Of a stretch of DNA of 64,000 nt, positions 8,835 through 16,937 are shown in pieces (the first letter of the stretch is position 1; each line of letters begins with the position of its first letter). The position numbers were made by a program, and so were the translations under genes. Origin of the DNA: PALSA-693 sp963834725 (GTDB lineage Bacteria; Actinomycetota; Acidimicrobiia; Acidimicrobiales; Palsa-688); NCBI GenBank assembly GCA_963834725.1, contig CAWICN010000001.1, forward strand, positions 5,394,001-5,458,000, in the 5' to 3' direction. The notes under the pieces were generated by a model. That model was not told the origin of the DNA, did no database searches, and was given only the letters and a program-made list of their open reading frames with translations.

Positions 8835-10201
8835 CCGACACACGCCAGGGCTGGCGGGAGAGCCTCGAAGCCGACCCGCTCGGGCTGGCCAGTCACCGGG
8901 AGTGGGGCGACACGGACGCCCCGCCGCCCAGGGAACAACGGCTGGCGCTCGTCCGCCTGGTCGTCATCGTGGCCGTCCTCGTCGGTCTCGGCTTCGCCGC
9001 CGGATCGGGCGAGACCGTGCTGCTGGTCGTGGCCCTGATCGGGTGCATCGTGGCCCATGAGTTCGGCCACTACGCGACGTCGAAAGCCGCCGGCATCAAG
9101 GTCACCGAGTTCTTCGTCGGCTTCGGACCCCGCCTGTGGTCGGTCCGGAGGGGGGAGACGGAGTACGGGGTCAAGGCCCTTCCGCTCGGCGGGTACTGCC
9201 GCATCCTTGGCATGAATAATCTGGAGGAGGTCGACCCGGCCGACGAGGCCCGCACCTATCGCCAGGCTCCGCTGTGGCGCCGGCTTTCCGTGGCGCTGGC
9301 CGGCTCCGCTATGCACTTCCTGATCGCCGCGGTCGTGCTCTTCGTCATGTTCTTCTGGACCGGCGACAACGGCAGCTACCTCACCTCCCCGGCATCGCTT
9401 CCGGCCTCGAATCCCATCGTCGAGATCGACGGCCTGACTACCGGCGCCAGCCCCGCACAGCTGGCCGGTTTTCGGCTGGGAGACCGCATCGTCGCCGTCG
9501 ATGGGCGCCATTTCGCTAATTGGGCGCAGCTGAGCAGCTACATCCAGGCCCGGGCGGGCCAGCGTATGGCCGTGACCGTCGAACGGGCCGGAAAACTGGT
9601 GCAACTCTTCCCGATCCCTGTCAACCGCAACACCGTGAAGCTGTCCGGCCCGGCCGCGGGCTCGCTGCCCGCGGCCCGAACCGGGGCGGCGCCCGTGGGG
9701 TTCATCGGTATCGCGCCAAGCCCCGTTATCCATTCCAGTCTCGGCGCATCGCTCGGCCACGCCGGCGGCGCGTGGGTGCACGTGTCGGCCTTGACCCTCG
9801 GCGCGTTCGGGCATCTGTTCACGCTTCATGGCGCCGGTTCGTACCTGCACATGCTGAGCAACCAGAAGGCAGCCGACAACCCGAGTTCCGGCGGCGTCCG
9901 CTTCGAGTCGCCCGTGGGGATCGTGCGGCTCCTGCATCAGGCCGGCCAGAGCGGCCTGCCCACGGTGCTGTGGCTCCTCGCTGTGATCAATCTGTCGCTC
10001 GGCATCTTTAATCTGCTGCCGTTCTTCCCGCTCGACGGCGGCCATGTGGTCGTTGCCCTCTACGAGGGGGCGCGCAGCTTCCGCCGGCGGTATCACGCCG
10101 ATGTCACCAAGCTGCTGCCCCTCTTCTATGCCGGCTTGGCCCTCGTGCTGTTCCTCGGGGTCAGCGCCCTGTTCCTCGACCTGCGGGACCTGGTCACCTG
10201 A
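8831..10201 (+). CDS. rseP: Site-2 family intramembrane zinc metalloprotease (RseP/Rip1-like)
   Basis: 456 residues. The zinc motif HEFGH (from residue 76) lies in the first membrane region, followed by a PDZ domain (about residues 190-265, with GFRLGDRIVAVDG), and the second active-site region NLLPFFPLDGGH near residue 394 supplies the Asp ligand. Further hydrophobic helices follow. The family cleaves transmembrane anti-sigma factors; mycobacterial Rip1 is the nearest characterised relative. The substrate here is unknown. The soluble N-terminal ~35 residues are longer than usual. The start overlaps the dxr stop. Confidence 0.93.
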   Translation: MTDTRQGWRESLEADPLGLASHREWGDTDAPPPREQRLALVRLVVIVAVLVGLGFAAGSGETVLLVVALIGCIVAHEFGHYATSKAAGIKVTEFFVGFGPRLWSVRRGETEYGVKALPLGGYCRILGMNNLEEVDPADEARTYRQAPLWRRLSVALAGSAMHFLIAAVVLFVMFFWTGDNGSYLTSPASLPASNPIVEIDGLTTGASPAQLAGFRLGDRIVAVDGRHFANWAQLSSYIQARAGQRMAVTVERAGKLVQLFPIPVNRNTVKLSGPAAGSLPAARTGAAPVGFIGIAPSPVIHSSLGASLGHAGGAWVHVSALTLGAFGHLFTLHGAGSYLHMLSNQKAADNPSSGGVRFESPVGIVRLLHQAGQSGLPTVLWLLAVINLSLGIFNLLPFFPLDGGHVVVALYEGARSFRRRYHADVTKLLPLFYAGLALVLFLGVSALFLDLRDLVT

Positions 10202-10237
10202 CCAGACCGGATCACCTGGCAAGCCCACAGCCCCAGG

Positions 10238-10243
10238 TAGGCT
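10238..10243 (+). promoter_or_regulatory. Putative -10 hexamer for leaderless ispG
   Basis: TAGGCT ends seven bases before the ispG GTG at 10251 and no Shine-Dalgarno is present between them. Transcription would then begin at or next to the start codon. Confidence 0.45.
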
Positions 10244-10250
10244 CGACATA

Positions 10251-11498
10251 GTGGCTCAACCTCGATTCCCCCGCCATCGATACCCCCGGCGGAAGACCCG
10301 TCAGCTCATGGTCGGATCGGTCCCGGTCGGCGGTGACGCGCCCATCTCCGTGCAGTCCATGACGATCACCAAGACCGCTGACGTCGAAGGTACCCTGGCG
10401 CAGATTTACGCGCTGAAGGCCGCCGGCGCCGACATCGTGCGATGCACCTGCAACGAGCGGGAGGCGGCCGAAGGCCTGGCCCAAATCCTGCCGAGGAGCC
10501 CGGTGCCGATCGTCGCGGACATCCATTTCCACGTGGAGATGGCGCTCGCTGCCATCGAGGCGGGCGTCGACTGCCTGCGACTCAATCCCGGCAACCTCCG
10601 CAAGCCGGAAGAGATCAAGCTCGTGGCCCGGGAGTGCAAGGACCGGGGGATTCCGGTCCGGATCGGCGTCAACGCGGGCTCGCTCGACCCCCGGCTGTAC
10701 AAGAAGTACGGGGGCGCCACCCCGGAGGCCCTGGTGGAGTCGGCTCAGATCGAACTGGGCCTGTTCGAGGAAGTGGACTTCGACAACGTCAAGATCTCGG
10801 TGAAGGCCTCGAGCGTCCCGCTGATGATCGAGGCGTACCGACAGCTGTCCGAAGTGACCGATCACCCGCTCCACCTCGGTGTGACCGAAGCGGGCCCGCC
10901 GCCGGCCGGGACGATCAAGGGCACGGCCGGCATCGGCACCCTCCTCGCCGAAGGGATCGGCGACACCATCCGCTATTCGCTCACTGCCGATCCCGTCGAG
11001 GAGGCCAAAGCCGGCCGGGTGTTGCTGGAGTCGTTGGGGCTGCGTGCCCGCACCAACGTCGACCTGATCGCGTGCCCGGCGTGCGGGCGGGCCGAGATCG
11101 ACGTCTACAAGGTGGCCCAGGAAGCCCAGGCCGCCCTGGAAGGCAAGGAGATCCCGCTCCAGGTGGCGGTGATGGGCTGCGTCGTCAACGGGCCCGGCGA
11201 GGCCCGCTCAGCCGATCTCGGGATCGCCGCGGGCCGGCATCGCGGCCACCTTTTCATCCAGGGCCAGATCGTACGCGTCGTGCCCGAGGACGAGATGGTG
11301 GCCGCGCTGGTCGACGAAGCGGAGAAGCTCGTCAAGGAAGGGGTGGCGGCCCGGCTGGCCGCGGCCGACTCCCACGCCCCGGCCGAGGCGGAAGCCGATC
11401 GGGCGGCCCTGCTCGATGCCAAAGGCGCCGACGCCAACCAGAGCGGGGCGCGCATCGAGCTGATCGACCGTCGTCTTCGCGAAGGCCAGGACGGGTAG
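10251..11498 (+). CDS. ispG: (E)-4-hydroxy-3-methylbut-2-enyl-diphosphate synthase
   Basis: 415 residues from GTG 10251. IspG (GcpE) reduces MEcPP to HMBPP using a [4Fe-4S] cluster. The TIM-barrel half shows SVQSMTITKTADVEGTLAQI, VADIHFHVEMAL and LRLNPGNL. The cluster cysteines are in LIACPACGR and VMGCVVNGPGEA. The C-terminal ~50 residues are an Ala/Glu-rich extension. The frame is open further upstream into rseP, but homology begins only after 10251, and a TAnnnT box sits at leaderless spacing. Confidence 0.96.
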   Translation: MAQPRFPRHRYPRRKTRQLMVGSVPVGGDAPISVQSMTITKTADVEGTLAQIYALKAAGADIVRCTCNEREAAEGLAQILPRSPVPIVADIHFHVEMALAAIEAGVDCLRLNPGNLRKPEEIKLVARECKDRGIPVRIGVNAGSLDPRLYKKYGGATPEALVESAQIELGLFEEVDFDNVKISVKASSVPLMIEAYRQLSEVTDHPLHLGVTEAGPPPAGTIKGTAGIGTLLAEGIGDTIRYSLTADPVEEAKAGRVLLESLGLRARTNVDLIACPACGRAEIDVYKVAQEAQAALEGKEIPLQVAVMGCVVNGPGEARSADLGIAAGRHRGHLFIQGQIVRVVPEDEMVAALVDEAEKLVKEGVAARLAAADSHAPAEAEADRAALLDAKGADANQSGARIELIDRRLREGQDG

Positions 11499-11550
11499 GG
11501 GTCGCCGAAAACCCCGTGCCGGCCCCGTAGGGCGGCGTCAGACTGGAGTC

Positions 11551-12813
11551 ATGGACGTCGACGTTCGACCATTGCGCCCGGGTGAGGAGCTGGCGTTTGT
11601 TCATTCGGAGCGGGTGCCCTTCCTCGACCCTGCCACCGATGACACCGAAGCCCGGCACGCCGACGAGCGCGCCGCCGCCCATCTCGAGACCGATAGAGCC
11701 TGGGTGGCGGTGGACCGCGGTCGATTCGTCGGGAACGCCAACATCTATAGCCTGGATCTGACCCTGCCCGCGTTCCCAGGTCAGCTCGCCCCCGTCCTGC
11801 CCCTTGCGGGCGTGAGCGGCGTCGGCGTCCACCCCACGCACCGGCGCCGTGGTCTGCTGCGCCGTCTGATGGCCGCCATGCACGAAGATGCTCGCAAGCG
11901 GGGCGAGGCCCTCGCGGGCCTCATTGCCTCCGAATCAGTGATCTACGGCCGGTTTGGGTACGGCCATGCCACCACGGGGATCGAGGTCACCATCGACAGC
12001 CGCCGGTCGGACTTTCTCGTGCCCGCCCCGAAGCTCGATCTGCGACTCGTCGATCGTGACGAGGGCGCCAAGATCCTGCCGGACCTGTTCGACCGTGTCC
12101 GCCGGGCCAGAGCCGGGGAACCGAGCCGGGACGCGGCCGTATGGGAGGACTACCTGGCGGACCGGGCGCCCCGAAGGAACGGCGCCAGCGGGCGGTTCAT
12201 CGCAGTATGTGACGAGGGGTACGTGGCCTACCGGGCCCACGACGCCGACATCATGCGCGCCGAGTACCCGAGGGTGGTGATCGACGAGGTCCGAGGCCGG
12301 ACGCCCGCGGTCGAGGCGGGCCTCTGGCGGTTCGTCCTCGACCTGGACCTGGTCGGGGAGGTCACGGCCAAGCGGCGTCCCGTCGATGAGCCGCTGCGCT
12401 GGCGGCTCGCCGACCCCCGCCAGCTGAGGGTGGATGTGGTTCGCGACCGGTTGTACCTGCGGATCCTCGACTTCGCGGCCGCGTTCGAGAGTCGCGGCTA
12501 CCTGCGAGCCGGGCGCCTGGTCCTTGATGTCCTGCCAGCCAGCGACCAGCCGGAAGGCCAGCCCGACCCGGTAGCCCGCCGGTGGGTGCTCGAGGCCGGG
12601 CCCGAGGGGGCTTCCTCGAGGCCGGCCCGGAGGGGGGAGGATGCCGAGCTGCGCCTCGGAGTGACCGAGCTGGGCGCCCTCTTTCTCGGCGGGGTCGCGA
12701 GCTCGACGCTCGCGGCCGCCGGCCGGGTGGAGGAGTTACGGGCCGGGAGCCTCGACCGGGCTGACGCCCTGCTGGCCACCTCGCCGGCTCCCCTCACGGG
12801 GACCGGTTTCTGA
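11551..12813 (+). CDS. Eis-like GNAT family N-acetyltransferase
   Basis: 420 residues, the size of the Eis (enhanced intracellular survival) family. The N-terminal GNAT domain has the acetyl-CoA motif A in VSGVGVHPTHRRRGLLRRL (about residues 89-108) and an ESVIYGRFGYGHAT segment typical of Eis. A second GNAT-like half and a C-terminal sterol-carrier-like domain (ending LFLGGVASSTLAAAGRVEEL) follow. Mycobacterial Eis acetylates aminoglycosides and protein lysines; substrate here cannot be inferred. It stands alone between ispG and proS. No Shine-Dalgarno is obvious; a CAGACT hexamer ends six bases before the ATG. Confidence 0.85.
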   Translation: MDVDVRPLRPGEELAFVHSERVPFLDPATDDTEARHADERAAAHLETDRAWVAVDRGRFVGNANIYSLDLTLPAFPGQLAPVLPLAGVSGVGVHPTHRRRGLLRRLMAAMHEDARKRGEALAGLIASESVIYGRFGYGHATTGIEVTIDSRRSDFLVPAPKLDLRLVDRDEGAKILPDLFDRVRRARAGEPSRDAAVWEDYLADRAPRRNGASGRFIAVCDEGYVAYRAHDADIMRAEYPRVVIDEVRGRTPAVEAGLWRFVLDLDLVGEVTAKRRPVDEPLRWRLADPRQLRVDVVRDRLYLRILDFAAAFESRGYLRAGRLVLDVLPASDQPEGQPDPVARRWVLEAGPEGASSRPARRGEDAELRLGVTELGALFLGGVASSTLAAAGRVEELRAGSLDRADALLATSPAPLTGTGF

Positions 12814-12865
12814 TCGGGCCGGTCTTTTCCCTTACCTTGACCCTTTTCCCTTACTTTGACAGGGC

Positions 12866-14272
12866 ATGGCTTCCCCCTTGACCCCCCGTGCCACTGATTT
12901 CCCACGCTGGTATCAGGATGTGATCACCCAGGCGGAGCTGGCCGACAACGGGCCGGTGCGGGGCACCATGGTCATCCGGCCCTGGGGCTATGCCCTCTGG
13001 GAGCGGATGCAGGCCGAGATGGACGCCCGGATCAAGGCCGCGGGCGCCGAGAACGCCTACTTTCCGCTGTTCATTCCGGAGTCGTACCTGCGTCGGGAGG
13101 CCGAGCATGTCGAAGGGTTCAGCCCCGAGCTCGCCGTGGTCACCCATGGCGGGGGCCGGGAGCTCGAGGAGCCCGTCGTCGTGCGCCCGACGAGCGAGAC
13201 CGTTGTGAACAGCTTCTTCGCCAAGTGGGTGCAGAGCTATCGCGACCTGCCCTTGCTGATCAACCAGTGGGCGAACGTGGTGCGCTGGGAACTGCGGCCC
13301 CGTCTGTTCTTGCGCACCAGCGAGTTCCTGTGGCAGGAAGGCCATACCGCCCACGCCACCGAGGCCGACGCGCGGGAGTATGCGCTCAAGATCCTGGACG
13401 GCGTCTATCGCGCCACCATGGAGGATGTGCTGGCCGTTCCGGTCCAGGCGGGACTCAAGACGGCCCGAGAACGCTTCGCCGGCGCCATCCGCACGTGGAC
13501 GCTGGAGGCGATGATGGGTGATGGCAAGGCCCTGCAGATGGGGACCAGCCATGAGCTCGGTCAGAACTTCGCCAAGGCCTTCGGCATTCAGTTCTCGTCT
13601 GAGACAGGGACACTGGAGTACGCCTGGCAGACGTCCTGGGGGGCGTCGACCCGGCTGGTCGGGGCGCTGATCATGGCCCACGGCGACGATGCCGGGTTAC
13701 GCCTGCCGCCCGCGCTGGCCCCCGTTCAGGTGGTCGTGCTGCTGGTGCGCGATGAAGAGGGGACTCGCCGGGCGGCGACGGCCCTGGTTGACGAACTGCG
13801 CTCTGCTGGTGTGCGGACCCGGCTCGACGACCGGGTAGAAACCTCTTTCGGCCGGCGCTCCGTCGATTGGGAGTTGAAGGGTGTCCCCGTCCGGGTGGAG
13901 GTGGGTCCCCGGGACCTGGCGGGAGGTGAGGTCACCCTTGTGCGACGGGACCTCCGGGAGAAGCGGAGCGTCCCGGTAGCCGGGGCTACCGCGCTGGTGC
14001 GCGCTGATCTGGACGCGGCGCAGGCCGCGCTGTACGCGGAGGCGTCAGATCGTCAGGAGAGCCGGACGGCGCGGGTGTCGACCGCGGCCGACGCCGTCGC
14101 GGCTGCGTCGGACGGGTTCGCGGTCCTTCCCTGGGACACGATCGGGCTGGCCGGCGAGGAGAAACTGGCGGCGGAGGGATGTACGGTGCGTTGCCTCCAG
14201 GCGGCGGACGGCTCGCTTCCGGGCAGCGAGGACGAGACCGGCCTGCGGGCCGTAGTGGCCAAGGCCTACTGA
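12866..14272 (+). CDS. proS: Prolyl-tRNA synthetase, type 3 (archaeal/eukaryote-like)
   Basis: 468 residues. The class II core is complete: motif 2 region RWELRPRLFLRTSEFLWQEG and motif 3 region STRLVGALIMAHGDDAGLRL. An anticodon-binding domain follows (from about residue 285), and a C-terminal extension ends in a terminal Tyr, as in type 3 enzymes. The ~180-residue editing domain of the ordinary bacterial type is absent. A TACTTT hexamer (12852-12857) lies eight bases before the ATG. The preceding bases repeat a TTTTCCCTTAC motif twice. Confidence 0.95.
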   Translation: MASPLTPRATDFPRWYQDVITQAELADNGPVRGTMVIRPWGYALWERMQAEMDARIKAAGAENAYFPLFIPESYLRREAEHVEGFSPELAVVTHGGGRELEEPVVVRPTSETVVNSFFAKWVQSYRDLPLLINQWANVVRWELRPRLFLRTSEFLWQEGHTAHATEADAREYALKILDGVYRATMEDVLAVPVQAGLKTARERFAGAIRTWTLEAMMGDGKALQMGTSHELGQNFAKAFGIQFSSETGTLEYAWQTSWGASTRLVGALIMAHGDDAGLRLPPALAPVQVVVLLVRDEEGTRRAATALVDELRSAGVRTRLDDRVETSFGRRSVDWELKGVPVRVEVGPRDLAGGEVTLVRRDLREKRSVPVAGATALVRADLDAAQAALYAEASDRQESRTARVSTAADAVAAASDGFAVLPWDTIGLAGEEKLAAEGCTVRCLQAADGSLPGSEDETGLRAVVAKAY

Positions 14273-14312
14273 CCTCCAGCCGGGTGGATGGCCGGTCGAT
14301 CCACCGGGGCGG

Positions 14313-14318
14313 GCTATA
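14313..14318 (+). promoter_or_regulatory. Candidate -10 box for the rimP-nusA operon
   Basis: A perfect TATAAT in a surrounding of very high G+C. No convincing -35 box is seen at 16-18 bases upstream. It lies 109 bases before the rimP start and directly ahead of a terminator-like hairpin. Confidence 0.5.
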
Positions 14319-14366
14319 ATTTCACCGACCGCCCCGGACCGGGCGGTTGCTGGCGTGGGCTTACCT

Positions 14367-14396
14367 GCGTGGGCAGGATGCCCACGCTTTTGTTTG
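14367..14396 (+). terminator. Hairpin plus T-tract, possible attenuator of rimP-nusA
   Basis: GCGTGGGC (14367-14374) pairs perfectly with GCCCACGC (14380-14387) across a five-base loop and is followed by TTTTGTTTG. This is the clearest intrinsic-terminator shape in the window. Because it lies between a TATAAT and rimP, it may be an attenuator rather than only the end of proS transcription. An upstream GCGTGGGC (14353-14360) could compete for the same pairing arm, as in an antiterminator. Confidence 0.6.
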
Positions 14397-14426
14397 TGAC
14401 CCTTGAGTCTGAAGGAGGTGAAGTTG

Positions 14427-15254
14427 GTGTCGACCGAGAGCATTCGCGGGCTGGTCGAGCCAGTCCTCGCCTCCATCGGCCTGGACCTCTGGGACGTCGA
14501 GGTCGCCCGCGACGTGGTGCGCATCATGGTGGAGCGTCCCCTCCCCGCGAGCGACGGGCCTGATGTCGCCAAACCATCAGTCCTCTCCAGCCCATCCCAC
14601 CCGTCCGACTCCTCATCCGACCCATCCGCCTCATCCGGCCCGTCGGGCTCATCCGGCTCATCGGTCGCATCCGGCCCATCCGGCCCATCCGGCCCGTCGG
14701 GCGCATCCGGCCCGTCGGGCGCATCCGACCCATCTGGCCCATCCGGCCCATCGGGCGCCTTCGGCCCATCCGGCCCATCCGGTCCATCAAGTCCCGAGCG
14801 GGGCGTCGACCTCGATGCGCTGTCGGATGCCAGCAGCGTGCTCTCACCGGTGCTCGACGCCCACCCGGAGGCGGTCCCCGCCGGTCGCTACCAGCTGGAG
14901 GTGTCCAGCCCGGGCATCGAGCGGACCCTTCGCACACCGGAGCAGTTCCGGCGGTACGTCGGTGCCGAGATCACCGTCAAGTCCTCCGAGCCAGTCGCCG
15001 GCGCTCGCCGTCACCGCGGCCGGCTAGTCGAGGTCTGGGTCGCCGGCATCGACCTCGAGCCGGATGCCGACCCGAGCCGCCGCCTCCGGCTCCGTTTCGA
15101 CCAGATAAATCGGGCCCGTACCGTAATGGTATGGGGGCCCGTGACCGGGCGACCGACTCCGGGGCAGCGTGCGGTCGGCCGACGGGCGCCGGGCCGCGCC
15201 CCGGCCCACGGCCCGACTTCCACCGCGCACACATCGAAAGACCCCGCATCATGA
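14427..15254 (+). CDS. rimP: Ribosome maturation factor RimP with a collagen-like insertion
   Basis: 275 residues from GTG 14427, chosen because GGAGG at 14414-14418 is eight bases upstream; TTG 14403 and TTG 14424 are alternatives. RimP assists 30S assembly. The N-terminal domain begins IRGLVEPVLASIGLDLWDVEV and the domain then resumes at residue ~130 with VLDAHPEAVPAGRYQLEV and the strong SSPGIERTLRTPEQFRRYVG. Between them about 80 residues of Ser/Gly/Pro repeats (bases ~14590-14800) interrupt the domain. The C-terminal SH3-like domain and a basic tail follow. The stop overlaps the nusA start by four bases. Confidence 0.92.
   Translation: MSTESIRGLVEPVLASIGLDLWDVEVARDVVRIMVERPLPASDGPDVAKPSVLSSPSHPSDSSSDPSASSGPSGSSGSSVASGPSGPSGPSGASGPSGASDPSGPSGPSGAFGPSGPSGPSSPERGVDLDALSDASSVLSPVLDAHPEAVPAGRYQLEVSSPGIERTLRTPEQFRRYVGAEITVKSSEPVAGARRHRGRLVEVWVAGIDLEPDADPSRRLRLRFDQINRARTVMVWGPVTGRPTPGQRAVGRRAPGRAPAHGPTSTAHTSKDPAS
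14632..14800 (+). repeat. 9/12-bp GPS-type repeat inside rimP
   Basis: About 17 imperfect copies of TCCGGCCCA/TCGGGCGCA units encode SGPSGPSG, with Gly-Pro-Ser triplets in register. All are multiples of three bases, so RimP stays in frame. Codons alternate between two synonymous forms, which suggests growth by slippage followed by drift. Confidence 0.88.
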
Positions 15255-16591
15255 AAGACAGCTTCGCTTTTCTGGACGCCCTCCAGCAGATAGCCAAGGA
15301 CAAAGGCATCAGCGTCGACACCCTTCTCGACGCGCTCGCGAACGCGCTCGTCGCCGCGTACAAGCGCCTGCCGAACGCGGCCGAGGAGGCCGTGGTGACT
15401 ATCGATCCCGATAGCGGTGACATCCGCGTGTACGGCCAGGAGCTCGACGAGGACGGCAACGTCGTCCGAGAGTGGGATGACACCCCCAAGGATTTCGGCC
15501 GCATCGCGGCGCAAACCGCCAAGCAGGTCATGACCCAGCGCATCCGCGAGGCGGAGCGCGACCTCAAGTACGAGGAGTACGCCGGGCGCGAGGGTGACAT
15601 CGTCACCGGGATCATCCAGCAGAGCGATAACCGCTATACGCTGCTCGACCTCGGGAAAGTCGAGGCGCTGCTGCCGCAAGCTGAGCAGGTGCCGTACGAG
15701 CGCTACGAGCACGGGGCCCGGCTCAAGGCCTACATCGTGGAGGTGCGCAAGACGACGAAGGGGCCCCAGATCGTGGTGAGCCGGACCCATCCAGGGCTGA
15801 TCAAGCGGCTCTTCGAGCTCGAGGTGCCGGAGATCTCGAGCGGTGTGGTCGAGATCAAGGCCGCAGCCCGCGAGCCAGGGCATCGCACCAAGATCGCGGT
15901 GTGGTCGAACGATCCCAATGTTGACCCGGTCGGAGCCTGCGTCGGGGCCCGGGGCGCCCGTGTGCGCATGGTCACCAATGAGTTGCGGGGCGAGAAGGTC
16001 GACATCGTTCCGTTCTCGGACGAGCCGCGGGAGTTCGTCATGCGGGCGTTGCAGCCGGCCAAGGTCAAGGAAGTCCACCTTGACGACCTGACCGGCACCG
16101 CGACAGTGGTCGTGCACGACTTTCAGCTGTCGCTCGCCATCGGCAAGGAGGGGCAGAACGCCCGTCTGGCGGCGAGATTGACCGGCTGGCGTGTCGACAT
16201 CAAGAGCGAGACCCAGATCGCCGAGGAGGAGGCCTACGCCAACCAGGAGTGGGCCGAAGGCGAGTGGGTGGAAAACGAAGCAGGCGAGATGGTGTGGCAG
16301 CCCGCCGAAGGCGGTGAGGCCGTGTCGGCCGAGCAGTGGTCGCTGGGCGAGACCCCAGACCCGCTCGCCACCGACGAACCGATCGCCCCAGGCGGAAACG
16401 GCAGCACCGCCGCTGAGGCCGCGGTCCAGGGCAACAGCGCGGACAACGTGGTGCGCGAAGGTCCACTCGCGGATGACGTTGCCGTTCCCGATCTGGGACC
16501 CGCCCAACGGGAGGGATCTGCTCAAAAGGAGGGATCGGGGCGAACAGAGGCCGGCGAGCCGACCGGTGCCGGTGGGGAGGGTGAGCCGTAG
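15251..16591 (+). CDS. nusA: Transcription termination/antitermination factor NusA
   Basis: 446 residues from ATG 15251. Domains in order: the RNA-polymerase-binding N-terminal domain (1-120, FAFLDALQQIAKDKGISVDT), S1 (about 110-180, GREGDIVTGIIQQSDN), and two KH modules (about 180-330, with NVDPVGACVGARGARVRMV and LAIGKEGQNARLAARLTGW). An acidic Gly/Glu tail from about residue 345 replaces the repeats found in proteobacteria. NusA modulates pausing, termination and rRNA antitermination. It overlaps rimP by four bases and runs into ylxR. Confidence 0.97.
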   Translation: MKDSFAFLDALQQIAKDKGISVDTLLDALANALVAAYKRLPNAAEEAVVTIDPDSGDIRVYGQELDEDGNVVREWDDTPKDFGRIAAQTAKQVMTQRIREAERDLKYEEYAGREGDIVTGIIQQSDNRYTLLDLGKVEALLPQAEQVPYERYEHGARLKAYIVEVRKTTKGPQIVVSRTHPGLIKRLFELEVPEISSGVVEIKAAAREPGHRTKIAVWSNDPNVDPVGACVGARGARVRMVTNELRGEKVDIVPFSDEPREFVMRALQPAKVKEVHLDDLTGTATVVVHDFQLSLAIGKEGQNARLAARLTGWRVDIKSETQIAEEEAYANQEWAEGEWVENEAGEMVWQPAEGGEAVSAEQWSLGETPDPLATDEPIAPGGNGSTAAEAAVQGNSADNVVREGPLADDVAVPDLGPAQREGSAQKEGSGRTEAGEPTGAGGEGEP

Positions 16592-16881
16592 GACGAAACC
16601 ACAAGGCCGGGCCGACCAGGACCTGTGTCGGCTGCCGAATCCGGGCCTCAGCCGATATCCTGGTTCGGGTGGCCCGCCGAGCCGACGGGTCGCTCGTCGT
16701 CGACCGGGCCGCCCCCGGTCGCGGCGCCTGGCTTTGCCAGGAGCCGGCCACCGGAGGCGTGAGTGACCGTTGCCTCGAAGCGGCCGCTCATCGGAGCGCC
16801 TTTGGACGGGCTTTCAGGACAGCAGTAGCGGCCGAGTCGTGGAAGGCGCTAAAAGGAGCCTCCCGGGACGTGCGAACATAG
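16581..16881 (+). CDS. ylxR: YlxR (DUF448) RNA-binding protein, apparent single-base frameshift
   Basis: Between nusA and infB a YlxR protein is readable: RTCVGCRIRASADILVRVAR followed by DGSLVVDRAAPGRGAWLC and a helical HRSAFGRAFRTAV end. In that frame no ATG, GTG or TTG precedes the conserved RTCVGCR (the first is GTG 16669, which would delete it). Removing one G from the GGG at 16609-16611 joins it to a GTG start at 16581 and gives an ideal N-terminus (SRRTKPQGRPTRTCVGCR). The span of 301 bases is one more than a multiple of three. Either a base-call error or a real frameshift; a non-standard start is less likely. Confidence 0.75.
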
Positions 16882-16937
16882 AGATCGGCTCGGCTTCCAG
16901 GGCCGGCCGCCGATGAGAAAGGGACTGACGCAGGAAC

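Noticed and set aside
8726..10249. Long reverse-strand open frame (507 codons) opposite rseP
   Set aside because: Its translation shows no family motif, and codon position bias fits the forward strand. Long antisense frames are expected at this G+C content.
15011..16525. Reverse-strand open frame of 504 codons opposite nusA
   Set aside because: Shadow of nusA; no motifs and no initiation signals.
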